DNA of 64,000 nucleotides. Source: Gorsachius magnificus (Eukaryota; Chordata; Aves; Pelecaniformes; Ardeidae). The position numbers and the translations under genes are program-made. The notes beneath the pieces were generated by a model that searched no databases, had not been told where the DNA came from, and saw nothing but the letters and a program-made list of their open reading frames with translations. Below are positions 11,204-23,107 of the stretch, in pieces. The stretch spans positions 122,155,337 to 122,219,336 of the forward strand of contig CM067083.1 of assembly GCA_034008185.1 (NCBI GenBank). Reading direction: 5' to 3'. Within the stretch, counting starts at the first letter, position 1. The number at the start of each line of letters is the position of its first letter.

Positions 11204-12559
11204 TGCTGACTTCTGGCTGCTCTTTCTAGTCCACTGCCACCCTAGCTGCTCTTCAGGTATGTCCTATGCCATACCTGCACGTCACATGTGGGTGTCTCAG
11301 ACACCCTATCATGCCAGATGCTTATGAGTTGGCAAATGAAGCCTTCTGGCTTGTCAGCTGAACCTGTCCCTAGTCTTGACTGACTGTATAAATTTGGGGG
11401 TTAAATCTGGAGTGGAATCCCATCCCTCATTTACTTTCTGCAGCTGTCTCCAGCCTGCGTACGCCTGTTCCACTGGAGCCTACAATCAGCATTAACTCTT
11501 GCTGCACAGCGTGAGCCAGGATTAAGTTACGGGCACACACTTGCAAAGACACATGAGAAGAAATAATGCAAACTAGTCATGCAGCCACAGGGCTAGGGTT
11601 TAGGAAAACTTACAGTCTGGCTGGAGGTCAAGGCCACTGTTTTAACTCTGTTCATCCCTCCATCCTCTGATTGAGCCATTCAGATCCTGACTGAAGGTAA
11701 AATTATCAAATAGCTTAAGGACAGGTCTAATTTTTCCTTATTTCCATCAAGGTTGCAACAGGTTAGTGCTGATGGGAAAGTGCATGAAATGGATGTTGAA
11801 GGCTTGCCTGAGCTGTTCTGTTGGCAGTGAGGTGGATGTCTCTATAGGGAATACGGAGTTTATGTTGCTGATGCTTTCTTTGCTAATGAATAGCCCTGAT
11901 GAAGCAAAGAGAAAGTATGAAGCAAGCAGAGGAGTCCTGAGGTTACTCAAGTTAATGTTCCTCCCAACACAGAGCACCAAGAGGGCAAAGGGAGAAAAAA
12001 TACGGAGGAAAAAAACCCTAATTAAAATTTTTTTCAGAGAAAAATGTGTCATGTCCCTGAAAAACCATATGCACATGGAAAGGGGCCTATGCACAGGGTT
12101 GGAAAAATGCTGCTTTTGTCCTGTTTGGAAGCTGCCCCGTGCCCTGCTGCTCGTGGTCCCTGGCAGCTGTCTCCTCGCTGAGACTCCCAGGTACAGCTGG
12201 AGGGCTCGGGGAGGCTCTGAAAAGTGATGCCTGATGGACAACTGGCAGGTGACTTCCCTTCAATGGACAAAGGAGGGATCTTTCTTCCCTTCCTCCCTCC
12301 TGCTTTTCCTTTTCTTTATCATATAAAATTTATTTAAAAAAAAAACAAACCAAAAACCACGAAAGAGGAAAAATAGGGAGAGAGAAAGCAGCAGGAAGAA
12401 AAGAGCAATATGAAGAGAAACCTTCAGACACATGCTGCTGTGGCTCAGGATGGGCAAATGCCAATCCTCCAAGCTTCAGAAGACTTTCTTCATTACCCAT
12501 GTCCAGGTTTGTGAGCTGGGGCCAGATTTCAAAATAAGACCAGGTTCTATGAAACATCT

Positions 12560-12660
12560 AGGGGCATGGTTTAGTGGCGGGATGGCAGGGTTAGGTTAAC
12601 AGTTGGACTTGATGATCTTAAAGGTCTTTTCCAACCTAAATGAATCTATGATTCTGTGAT
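12560..12660 (+). mobile_element. CR1 LINE 3' tail
   Basis: GGTTTAGTGGCGGGATGGCA, then GTTGGACTTGATGATCTTAA and a final ATGATTCTGTGAT give the plus-strand CR1 3' end. It lies about 330 bp upstream of mir-133b. Confidence 0.88.
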
Positions 12661-12989
12661 CTAGACAGGGACCCAGAATTATCTCCTGAGGCTTATCCCC
12701 ATCCTTAAATACTGTTGACTTATGCATTAGTGAGAAATTCATTCTAGTCCAGACAACCACCCAGGAACTGGGGCATCACATGGATGCTGTGCAGGGACCA
12801 GGTCTCAGCCAAAATTGATGTACTAGAAGTCATCTAAGATGGAAAATGGTGAGGTCTCCTAAGCTGGTGTCCTAAGTGCTGCACCATCCTTCTCTCCCTC
12901 TAAGGCATGGTCAGATGGTCCTGTCTAACCTACCTAATTCCCCTTGCAGGTAAGGTGCAGTGAAGCCAGGCAAGTTACGTGGTCAGGAG

Positions 12990-13075
12990 CTATGCTCTGC
13001 TCTGGCTGGTCAAACGGAACCAAGCCCATCTTCCCTGGAGGTTTGGTCCCCTTCAACCAGCTATAGCAGTGTTGA
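12990..13075 (+). ncRNA. MIR133B: mir-133b precursor hairpin
   Basis: Bases 13042-13063 start TTTGGTCCCC and end TTCAACCAGCTA, equal to mature miR-133b-3p as I know it; the seed is TTGGTCC at 13043-13049. The 5' arm GCTGGTCAAACGGAACCAAG from 13005 is the known miR-133 passenger arm and pairs with the 3' arm across a CCCATCTTCCCTGGAGG loop. The last base of the mature sequence (A rather than G) is the difference between 133b and 133a. miR-133b is muscle-enriched and made from the locus that also carries mir-206. Hairpin ends are estimated. In mammals the precursor sits in the lncRNA linc-MD1, whose avian exons I could not delimit. Confidence 0.95.
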
Positions 13076-14861
13076 AAACATCAAGCCGGGCAGGTGTGCC
13101 TCCCTCCGCCTCAGCTCGACCCCACCAGCCCTTCCTCCTGGATGGATCTGCTACCCCTCTGAACACCTCCAGAGGTGTATCTGGGGAGGAGTCACCTGAA
13201 AAGGTTGGAGGTAGGTTTTTGGTTTTAATAAGCATCATTGCAAGGGTGCTTGTCCCTACAAGAGCTGCTCCAGCATTACCACAGGCCCGGAAGATCTCAC
13301 GGAAGGCTTGCTGGCTCTGCAACATTCAGCATGTTCCTAAGTCAATGTAGATCCTCAAGGCCCTAACATACAGCCTTCTGTATTTCCCTTCCCTACCAAA
13401 CATGCACCCAGACACCCCCTTTTGCCGAGCACTGGCCAGTCCAAGTTATTTGTATTTAAAATTTAAAAAAAAACAAAAACAAAACAAACAAAACATAAAG
13501 AACAAGGGTAACATATCCTTGAAAGTGCACTGTGTCCACATGTCTTTCCTTATTTTTTTAATGTAAAAAGGAACTATGAGTAACCAAAATCTACAGGATA
13601 AAGGTTTGTGACCCACAGGAAACAACATATCGGTTATCCCATAGCCGCTTAGCCCACAACACACTCATCACTTCACACATCTTTGTGCAAGGTATCTTCT
13701 GAATCTTCCCATGCACACCACACTGCAGGAAATTAAGAAAACCAGCCAAATAACTTGAAAATGGCTTTGCTGATAGAGCCTGACCTATTGTCTGAGCCAG
13801 GCAATGAATTTAGGTGCCTAACTTTAGCTGTCCAACTCAGCAAGTTGTTCCCCACCCTCGCCCCATCAAAAAAATGCAAAGCCATCAATAAATAAAAGAA
13901 CAAATGCATATCAACATAAGTTCATTATGTTCATCATCTATGATGCCTTTTTTTTTGATGGATGGATGAGGAGGAGGATGCAAACTGTACGGAACAAGGA
14001 TTAGCATCGGTGTGTCCCAAGCAGCTTGAGTCTCTGCTACAGGACAGCGATGCTCCATGGAGTCCCACGTGCTCCCAGTCCCTGCACTGTCCCCATGGGG
14101 ATACATTGGAGCATAACTTCACTTATGCCAGGTCTCCATGGCCAAAGCCCTTTGGAAGACCCAGACACACAGGGGCGACAGTGAACAGGAGGGACAGGCT
14201 GGTCAGGATCACGTGTGTGTGACGGACAGAGCAAAGGACAACAGCTATTAGGTCCCCTTCATGTCATGGGGTTTTTCTGAGAGGCAAGGACTATGAACAT
14301 TGTGTGGGTTTTCTGGCACTACTGATTCCAAAATGTTTAGTAAATTCAGGCCAATTGTTCCAAGATACCCAGGTTTGCCTCTCAAGCCAGATACACAATT
14401 CATGACGAACAGTGTATCACTGACAGCTCATGGATCTTAACCACTGCACAGAGCAGAGATACCACATTTCAAAATCCTAAATCTCTGGAGGTTTCTTAGA
14501 GCTTCAGGCAAACTGCTCCTGGTTTGAAACAGTTCCTGGAGATGAGTCAAAAGGGGATTTTTTTAATGTCTCTTATCTCACTGCACCTCCACTCTCCACA
14601 GCCTGGGTTTGCTCAGCCTCACCGCTGCCCAGCAGTAACACCACATCTGCACAGGGTTTTCCCGCAGGGCACAGCACTGGGTCTAGGTAGCCAGAACATC
14701 CTAACACAGTGGGCAAAGCAAGCATTAGAGATGCAGTCCTCAGCTTCTCAGGCTGTATTTTCCGTGGTATGAAATGTTGTCTGTCCAAAATAAAAAACAA
14801 CCCTAACAGAAGATCCAACGGTTCCAGCACAGTATTTAGAAGACGCATTTCTGCTAGAGAA

Positions 14862-14932
14862 ATGGGGTTGGACTAGATGACCTCTAGGGGTCCATTCCAA
14901 CCCAAAACATTCTATGATTCTATGATTCTATA
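14862..14932 (+). mobile_element. CR1 LINE 3' tail
   Basis: GGGGTTGGACTAGATGACCT, then CCATTCCAACCCAAAACATT and two ATTCTATG units are the plus-strand 3' end of CR1. Confidence 0.9.
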
Positions 14933-16877
14933 ACTTGTGTCAGGACCCATTCTTTGTCCACTGAGATTTGCTGGACCCGTCTGTCCGTGTCCACGCTCAG
15001 CCACCACCACATCACTGCATTCAAACTACTTCCCAGGAGGAGGCCAGGTACCAACCCGTCTCCCAGAGGGCTGATGGAGAGGAGGCAATGGGTCTCTCCC
15101 AGGCTCTTGCCAAGCCAGCCATGCTGTGGCAGTGGTGGTGGACAGGCAGTGGTGATGCTTAGCTCTTCTCAGCTCTGACACCTCCAGCAGTCACCAGTCA
15201 TGGACCAAGCTGCTCACGGGAAACCCAGGGCAACCCTTAGGCACCAACAAGGAGTGAGTCTTGCAGCACCATCAGCAACTGCAAAGTAGGGACATGGCAG
15301 GGACATGGCAGCTCACGTTCAGCCAGCATCCATTGCACCCTAAAACCCTCTTACCATGCAAGGAGATGACTTTTGGGGTTATCCAGGAGCATGTCCTTAT
15401 TTGTAAACCCTTCCCTTGTGTTCAGCTCTCACTGGTCCTTGGAGGATGCACACCCACCTTTGGGGCAGAGCTGTGTGGGATGAGGAAGGGGTCACAACAG
15501 ACTGGGGCCAAGTGCTCAGCAGCAACTCAAGCTTCAGCAGGGAAAACACCAGAAAGGGACAAAATCCTCAAGGAAAGAAACAAGGGCAGGATGCTTTGGG
15601 GCACCTCATGGCCACCCTGTGCCTTCCTGCCCAGGGCCTGTTGGGCCAGCAAGGGCTCTACAAATATCTGACTGGGGTTACAAAGATAACATGCAAGAGC
15701 TTGGTCAATCCATCTTGATCCAGAGGCACTCTGTGCCAGAGGAGGTACCTCTGAGGGCAGCCATGGGCAGCCCAGGCTGGGGCAGGGACCCCTGAAGGAC
15801 TCACCAAAGGGACTGGGAGGACTGAGCACAATGTGTGGTGACAACAAAGGGACTGGAGATGAGAAAGGGGGAATAGAGGTGTTGGGCTGAAGCTGAGCCT
15901 GGGGAAGGGGTTGAAGGGTTTTCCCTAAGTGTCTGCCCAATAGTTTTCCTTCTTTGTTTCTCAATATCCAAGTCTGTAACTAAAAGGTTGTTAGGGAGGA
16001 GTTATTTATTGATAATAACTTAGATTAACTGAATTTCCCTTAGCTGAGACTTTTGTGTGCCATAGCATGGGTTTGAACACTTCCCCCTGCAGTGACATTG
16101 CCAACCCAGTGCTACCTCAGGGTATGGCACGGCATGTCCCAGCACATCCTTGCATTGCATCCACTCATGCTTGGCCTTCCTTACACCAACACAAGGTGGG
16201 TTGGGGTTAAACCGGGGAGGGGGAAGGAGTTTTGGTCAGTCCTGGGACTGGCCTTCCTTGCAAGGCATGGCCTGATCCCTGCTTGGACACACTGAGAGGT
16301 CAGTGCTATGATGAGCTCAGACCCTCATGGTGTTGGGGGTGAGATGTGTTTCCCTGAGCTCTCCATGTTTGCCCACTCACATCCATGCAGGAGCTGTTCC
16401 TCCAGGAGCACCCACTGCAGCCTGCTGGGTGCTGGCTGCTGGAAACCTCCTCGTGTTTGGGATGAGGCATCCTCAGGCAGAGCCCATCTCTGCTCAGCCT
16501 CTTCCTCCCCAAATCTGCCTGCGCACCTCTGAAGTTCCTGCAGTAGGGTTGAAAAACCAGGGCTTCCTTCACCATTGCAAATGTGACCTCCTCACTTCTG
16601 ATCTCCTCTCCTGGTGCTCTCCAGTGCTTGGTGACTCTGTTACCTGTAGATGGAGAGGGAAGCATAACCTTGTACCTTTGCAGCTCCTTTCTCATGGTTC
16701 TTCTTGTGGGATCTCCATACTAAACTCTGTTCCCAAGCAAGGAGAGTATTTTCCCTCCCCTACTCAGGTTTCCTAGGCATTTGAAATGCAGCAGGAATCC
16801 ATTTTTACAAAATATGCTCCGAACCCTTTTTCACATTGGTTTTGCTGACAAGCAGAAGCCAGAACCTTTGTCAAGAT

Positions 16878-16957
16878 CAGTAACATAGAGCAGAAAGCAA
16901 GGCTGGAAAAGTCATCCCAGTAACATATAGCAGAAAGCAAGGCTGGAAAAGTCAAGC
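16878..16957. repeat. two-copy 40-bp tandem repeat
   Basis: CAGTAACATAGAGCAGAAAG... at 16878-16917 is repeated at 16918-16957 with three or so substitutions. It is non-coding and has no recognised function. Confidence 0.9.
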
Positions 16958-17774
16958 CAGCAGGTCTTGCCTGTCTCTGGAGCGAGTGCAATACTCGCTT
17001 AAATCCAGTCCTGTTTTACACAGGGTGCTGAAGTCCCATTTAAACAGATGCCTGAACTCAGATAAGTGCTTGCAGGCTTCCCAGGGAAGCAAAAATTAAG
17101 ACAGTAACAACCGGTGGCTCCTGTCATACACCGTTCACCCAAAACAAGCAGTGCTGCCAGCATCTCACATCCCTCCTCTGAAACACAGAGCCAATGTCAG
17201 CCAATGCTGCCCTTCCCCTCAAATACTGTATTTTTCTTTTTTTTTTTTTTTTTTGTGTGTGTGGATGCCTTTTTGTGTTCCACTTTACACTTTTAGAGTT
17301 GTCAAATTTTTTTTGCTTGTTTGTTTTCTCTTTAATCATTTAATTGGTTGCACTGTGTACATAATGGGATACTCCCAGCACCTGGAAGGTTATAGATTTT
17401 TGAATGTAAAACTTTAAGAAGTAGTTTTGAGGGGTTTTTGAGATTTAAATGGAAACAAAAAATATATTATTACTTTTAACATTTTTTATTTTTTTTTTTT
17501 CTGAAGGGGAAAAAGTAGCCATATTAAAAACAACAACAACAACAAAACCAAACAAATAATAAAAAAACCCCAACCCCGAAACCAACACAAAACCAACAAC
17601 TAATAAAAGAAGCCCATAAGAACCAGTGCTTATGTGGAAATAGTTCCACAACTTAAAAAGGAAAAGAGATTTCAGCCAACTGTCCTGCCAAGTACCTCAG
17701 AAAAATCCTCTCAAAAATATGAGTGGGAAACAAGTATATAGGTGTCCTTGCTCCACAATGTGAGATAAAATAAG

Positions 17775-17895
17775 ATCATAGAATCACAGAATCACAGCAT
17801 GGTTTGGGTTGGAAGGGACCCCTAGAGCCCATCCAGTCCAACCCCCCTGCAATGAGCAGGGACACCTTTAACCAGATCAGGTTGCTCAGAGCCCC
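17775..17895 (-). mobile_element. CR1 LINE 3' fragment
   Basis: ATCATAGAATCACAGAATCA, then GGTTTGGGTTGGAAGGGACC and CATCCAGTCCAACCCCCCTG are the reverse complement of the CR1 3' end. Confidence 0.9.
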
Positions 17896-20800
17896 ATGAT
17901 GTGCAAAATGTCTAAAACAAGACAGAAATGAGTATTTAGCTTCTCAATGCGATGTTCCCTCTTGGTAAGGACCTTTTATGTTGGAATAACTGGGCAAATG
18001 ATATCCGTCCCATACTGGTTTTCCTCCTGCATTGCAGCAGTTGATATACCCAGAGCTTCCACTGAGAGATTTCTTACCACTGCCATAAATCAAAACTAAT
18101 AAAAGATACCAACAACTATTAGAAGGAAAGGTCTTTTTGAATATTCAAAGCTCATAACTTTGTTTTGTGATGATCTGGAACAAAATACCTTGCTTCACTA
18201 AGGATCAAAAATCCAGTTTCTTTCCACGTTAAACTATCTTACAAAAAGAAAGAAAAATGGTTTGCTTTGTTTTGCCTTCCAGTGAATTAGAGGGTCATTT
18301 TGCCTCCCCCCAGGAATGTTTCGGAAAGCAAGATGTAACATTGAACGTTGAACTGGAAGTGGTTGGGATTTCTCTGCCATGGAGAAAGCAGTGCAGGACA
18401 ATATCTCACTGCTTTCTCTGTAAGACCTTAGCCCCGGCACAGCAGGGATGGAGGGGCCTGTAGACAGCAGCATCTTCACACATAAGTCATATGCATGATT
18501 TGACTGTCACCACATCTCGTTTCACTTCGCCGCCGCTAATGGGATTTTTTTCCACTGACTTAAGTGAAAAGACATCGTCTTCCATTGCATTTTATTAGCC
18601 AAACAATTCTGAGATAACGTGGAGCAGCGATGAGTAAATTCAGGGAAAAAGTAATTCTTAGAAATTACCAAGTCCCTTTGTGTTCAGAAAGTACAAAAGT
18701 GACCCATTTTGTGTTTACTGCAGACACACTAGAGTCCAAACCACTTGTAGACACAGCCTTCAGCAATCCTGCATTAAGCAAGCCCCCTGTTCATGATAAA
18801 TGACAACATGCTGTAAATCTACCTTGAGAATATTCTGCAAAATATTTATGGATGTAAAATAAAATGCAATTTTATTGGACATTCATTGCTACAACTGTCA
18901 GTTTTCAGGAAGCGTTGCACTCATCCCAAAAGGCCATTCTTTCAGAGGAAATAAATATTTATGTCTATATATTCATATTGAACAACTCAAACCAGAAAAC
19001 TTCTGTAAGACAGATATAATCTACATCATTATTTCAGTCTTTCAAAACCAGGCACTTTTCACCCAAAAGCTTTTGAGCATCGTTGTCAAGGAGGACCACT
19101 GCCAGTGCTTGTTTTCCAAGGGGAAGAGCATCATCATTCACCCCTTTCTCATCATAACTCTCCCATGAGGAGAAGAACCAAGACCCACCTCTTGACCAAC
19201 TACCATTTATCTGCTCTTCCCTCATGTCCAGGTTTAAATCTGCTTCAAAACATCCTTTTCTCGCCCCTGAAGGAGCAAAGTTCACCTGCACACATGCAGA
19301 AAACCTCTGCCAATCCCCACTTCGCCAGAAAGAAAGCAAATAAGATAAACAGAAATCACCCCACCATCTGACTAACATTTTACTTTGCCTGATGCAACTT
19401 TATATGGTAAAACCCTGCTTGAATCCTTTGCAAACAAACTTCAGACTGGGATGATGAGACATTTGGGTACTTTGCCTTCTTGTCTCCTTCCGCTTGTCTT
19501 GTCTAAGTTGCTTATCAGTCATCAGCTCTTGTGTACCACAGAAGTCTTCTGATATCTGGCATCTCCTGCGCTGCTGCTCTGAGATCTAAATCCTATCTCC
19601 TAAGCCGGCCCAGAGAAACCCCTGAGCATCAGCAGAGATGAAGGCAGTGGGGATGTGTCTCTGCAGGGACCTGTCTCTGCAGGGATGTGCCCAAGGTATT
19701 TTACAGACTTTGCAAGCTGGTAGGAGGTAGCAAGAGGATTTCTCTCCTTGGTTAGAAGCATAGGCACATTTCATTTTAATATTTCAGTCTTCACAGTAAC
19801 AAAAATAAAAGGAGAGATGAAAAAAAAAAAAAAAAGAGTAAGTTCAGCCACTGTTTTGGAAGAGCTTTTAGCAAATCCTTAACTTACCATTTCAGGGAAA
19901 ACAGTTTCCTTACAATTGGGCATGCAACCCTGGTATGTTTATGCAGCCTCCTCACTGCTCCTCACAGTTTGACTTGTAAAGGTAATGGGAAGAGCAATCA
20001 GAAAATCTGCCTTTAATCATCTATAACTTCATTTTTTAATTATCCTCCAAAAGCTCATTGCTCCAACCCTGTTCAGCTTGTTCCCCCTAATGGGACGGCT
20101 TCCTCTGATCCTGAGTGTCTATCTCTTATTTCAAGGTTTGGTGTATCTAAAGAGAGTTAAAACTACTGGCACTTTTAAAAGGGTACAGATATCCCGAGGT
20201 GAAGGTTGGGTGCAAAGATGATGAATTCTGGACTGTTACCATAATAAACCTGTGGTCATAATTATGTGAATAAGGATGAAAAATTAATAATTTTTTGTTA
20301 CTTGTAGGATAGTTACAGATGGATAAGACTAATAGTTTAATTCCATGCCAAGGGACTGTGTCCAAATAAATACACAACTAGCCTGCACAACCAAAACTGC
20401 TGTTATAGCTTGCAAATGGAAAGTAAAAATAATACACAGATTCATCTTATGATGTTTATGAAACTGAAAATCATGTTTGATTCTAGTTCAGTATTGGTCA
20501 TTAAACTTTTCAAATAGCTATTCTTTAGTTCTGTTTGTGGTCCTTATTACGTATTTCTCTCCATAGACTAAATCAAAAATTCTCACTTGGCTGATTGCAA
20601 AAGTATTTTATAAAATCAGGAATCCAATTTCTCTTAAGCTCTTCAGTACATTTAAGAAGAATTCAATCCATATTAAAAAAGGGCAGCAGTTCAAAACTGA
20701 AAATAATGCAAGCAATTCTCTTGAAAACCAGTTTCAAACCAGAATGCTATTATTGCTTTTGAGCTGGAGAACAGACTCCTGGGTGAACGTCCAGGACATA

Positions 20801-21663
20801 GGCACATGAGGGAAAAAGTGGAAACATTTGAGTCAAAATGCAAAGATATGCTTTTATATGTCAGGTATTGGTATCCCTAGCCTGGCATCACAAGGGAGCA
20901 GCTACTCCACTGTGAGTTTGTGGTGTCCCATGAGAAGTCCTCATGTGCTGCCCTGCCCAAACATTTCCACCGTTGCCTAGAATCCATTATCATTTCCCAA
21001 AGCTTCTGTGGTGGGGAAACCAGAGGTTTCTTAATACCCAGAGGAGCAATGGGGAAGCAAAGACCAAAATATGGTTATTGCAATCCCTCTGTGGTCCATG
21101 TGAGACCTCTGTCTGTGCACTGGTTCATAACCTTTTCTACCAAATTAGACTGGTCCATTAGCAACAAGGAGAGTTTATAAACAACATTCGTGAGAACTGT
21201 GGCCACACAGCTCCTGGGCTGGGAGGCTTATGAGCTGCAGCTACAAATAAAACTCCATTCTGGCAGATCGATTTGAATTATCTTTTGCAAATAAATTATC
21301 TGATGAAACAAGTAAGTTATCTGATCAAGTCTTTCTCAAGCAAATAATTTACATATTTATTTGCATTTTGTGACTATTTGCCATGGATATGGCTCAGATG
21401 AAGTAGTTAAGTTTCTGTCCCGGTATTCTCATGTTGATATGGTGCAGGTACTGTTTGTTTAGTGCCCACTGCTCCCTTACCAGATGTGAGAGATTTTGGC
21501 CACAGAAATATTAAAAGAACCACAAATGTCAAAGTCCTGACTCTTTCATGTCATGTGTGCTACTGTCACTATGGGATCCTGTGATGTGTTCATGTCCTGC
21601 AGTGAGTGGCAGCATGAGACACAGATGCTCAGTGGATTCGGGGCTGTGAGCGTTGTCCTTAAG

Positions 21664-21686
21664 GGACTGGACTGGACTGGACTGGA
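21664..21686. repeat. (GGACT)4 microsatellite
   Basis: Four exact GGACT units plus GGA. It lies about 100 bp before a CR1 copy. Confidence 0.9.
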
Positions 21687-21764
21687 ATAAAAAGGTTCAT
21701 CATGCTCCCACAGTCAGAGAGCAAATTGCGGTGCTCTTGTCTTCACAAAAACGTCCTCACTATC

Positions 21765-22464
21765 ATCCAGGATGTGGTGGCTCTGCAGAGGGACCTTGAT
21801 GGGCCGGATCCTTGGGCCGAGGCCAACTGTATGAGGTTCAACGAGGCCAAGTGCTGGGTCCTGCACTGAGGTCACAACAACCCCACACAACGCTACAGGC
21901 ATGGGGAAGAGCGGCTGCAAAGCTGCCCAGTGGAAAAGGACCTGGGGCTGTTGGTCACAGCCAGCTGAATAGGAGCCAGCAGGGTGCCCAGGTGGCCAAG
22001 AGGGCCAGCGGCACCCTGGCTTGTATCAGGAGTGGTGTGGCCAGCAGGAGCAGAGCAGTGACTGTGCCCCTGTCCTGGGCACTGGGGAGGCCGCCCCTCA
22101 AATGCTGGGGTCAGGGTTGGGCCCCTCCCTCCCCCAAAGGCCTGGAGGGGCTGGAGCGTGTCCAGAGAAGGGCAGCGGAGCTCCCGGGGGGGGGGGGGGG
22201 GCCCGGGAAGGGGGGGGGGGAAAGGGGCTCAGTTGGCCAGGGAGGTGGGGAGCTGGGGAGGAATTTCTTCCCCAAAAGGGTTGTTAAGCACTGGAAGGGG
22301 CTGCCCAGGGAAGTGGTGGTACCCATCCCTGGGGGAATTTAAAAGCCAGGTAGATGTGGTGCTTAGGGACATGGTTTACTGGTAGACTCGGCAATATTCG
22401 GTTAATGGTTGGGCTTGATGATTTTAAAGGTCTTTTCCAACCTAAATGATTCTGTGATTCTATG
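21765..22464 (+). mobile_element. CR1 LINE copy with poly-G interruption
   Basis: Plus-strand CR1, from the ORF2 C-terminal region (CTGCAGAGGGACCTTGATGG near 21784, ACCTGGGGCTGTTGGTCACA near 21941) to the terminal GATTCTGTGATTCTATG. Runs of 16 G (22186-22201) and 11 G (22210-22220) replace the stretch that the sister copy at 25755 keeps in full. Frames are broken. Confidence 0.88.
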
Positions 22465-22769
22465 ACCTGGACACGGGTTATACCCTGCGAACCACAGACT
22501 CTTCATTCCCACAGACCTTCGCTTCTTTCTTCTGGGCTGAGGTGATGCACGTTCTTATGGTCTCGTCTACTTTGGGCTCAATGGGGACTGAAGAAGGAAA
22601 AGCCCCTGACTTTTATGGTTTGCTGAGCTTTGCTACTGGCCCTTCTCACCCCTCATTTTAGGGCTAACTTGTTGGTTTTCATTCCTTTTCCTCCTTTTTG
22701 CAGTGGAAAATTAAGAGAGTAAGGCCTGCAAATGAATACTGGAGAATGGATGATGGCCTCCAGCCATCA

Positions 22770-23107
22770 TTCAGTATCTAAAGGGGGCCTATAGGAAAGA
22801 TGGGGACAATCTTTTTAGTAGGGCCAGCTGTGACAGGACAAGGGGTAATGGTTTTAAACTAAAACAGGGTAGGTTTAGAGTGGATATAAGGAGGAAATTC
22901 TTTACAACGAGGGTCGTGAAACACTGGAACGGGTTGCCCAGAGAGGTGGTGGAGGCCCCATCCCTGGAAACATTCAAGGCCAGGTTGGATGGGCCTCTGA
23001 GCAACCTGATCTGGTTAGTGGTGTCCCTGCTCACTGCAGGGGGGTTGGACTAGATGACCTCTAGGGGTCCCTTCCAACCCAAAACATTCTATGATTCTAT
23101 GATTCTA
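22770..23107 (+). mobile_element. CR1 LINE 3' fragment
   Basis: About 340 bp of plus-strand CR1. It contains CTAAAGGGGGCCTATAGGAA, GGGCCAGCTGTGACAGGACA, a GGAGGAAATTCTTTACAACG block and the final ATTCTATGATTCTATGATTC. It is a different, better-kept subfamily than the C/G-rich copies nearby. Confidence 0.92.

Larger units (their letters stand above)
8520..12985. other. interval between mir-206 and mir-133b
   Basis: No protein-coding gene is supported. The interval probably belongs to a muscle primary transcript or non-coding RNA: in mammals linc-MD1 hosts mir-133b here. I could not define exons. It holds palindromes at 9383-9441 and 10126-10147, a short tandem repeat at 10489, and CR1 copies at 10768-11203 and 12560-12660. 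Confidence 0.5.

Noticed and set aside
11747..12241. Overlapping open frames on both strands (164 and 153 codons)
   Set aside because: No recognisable domain, no splice or promoter context; opposite-strand overlap suggests chance.
14520..15700. Possible coding block with several plus-strand frames
   Set aside because: Frames overlap in all phases, lack homology and splice signals, and the region is simply low in stop codons.
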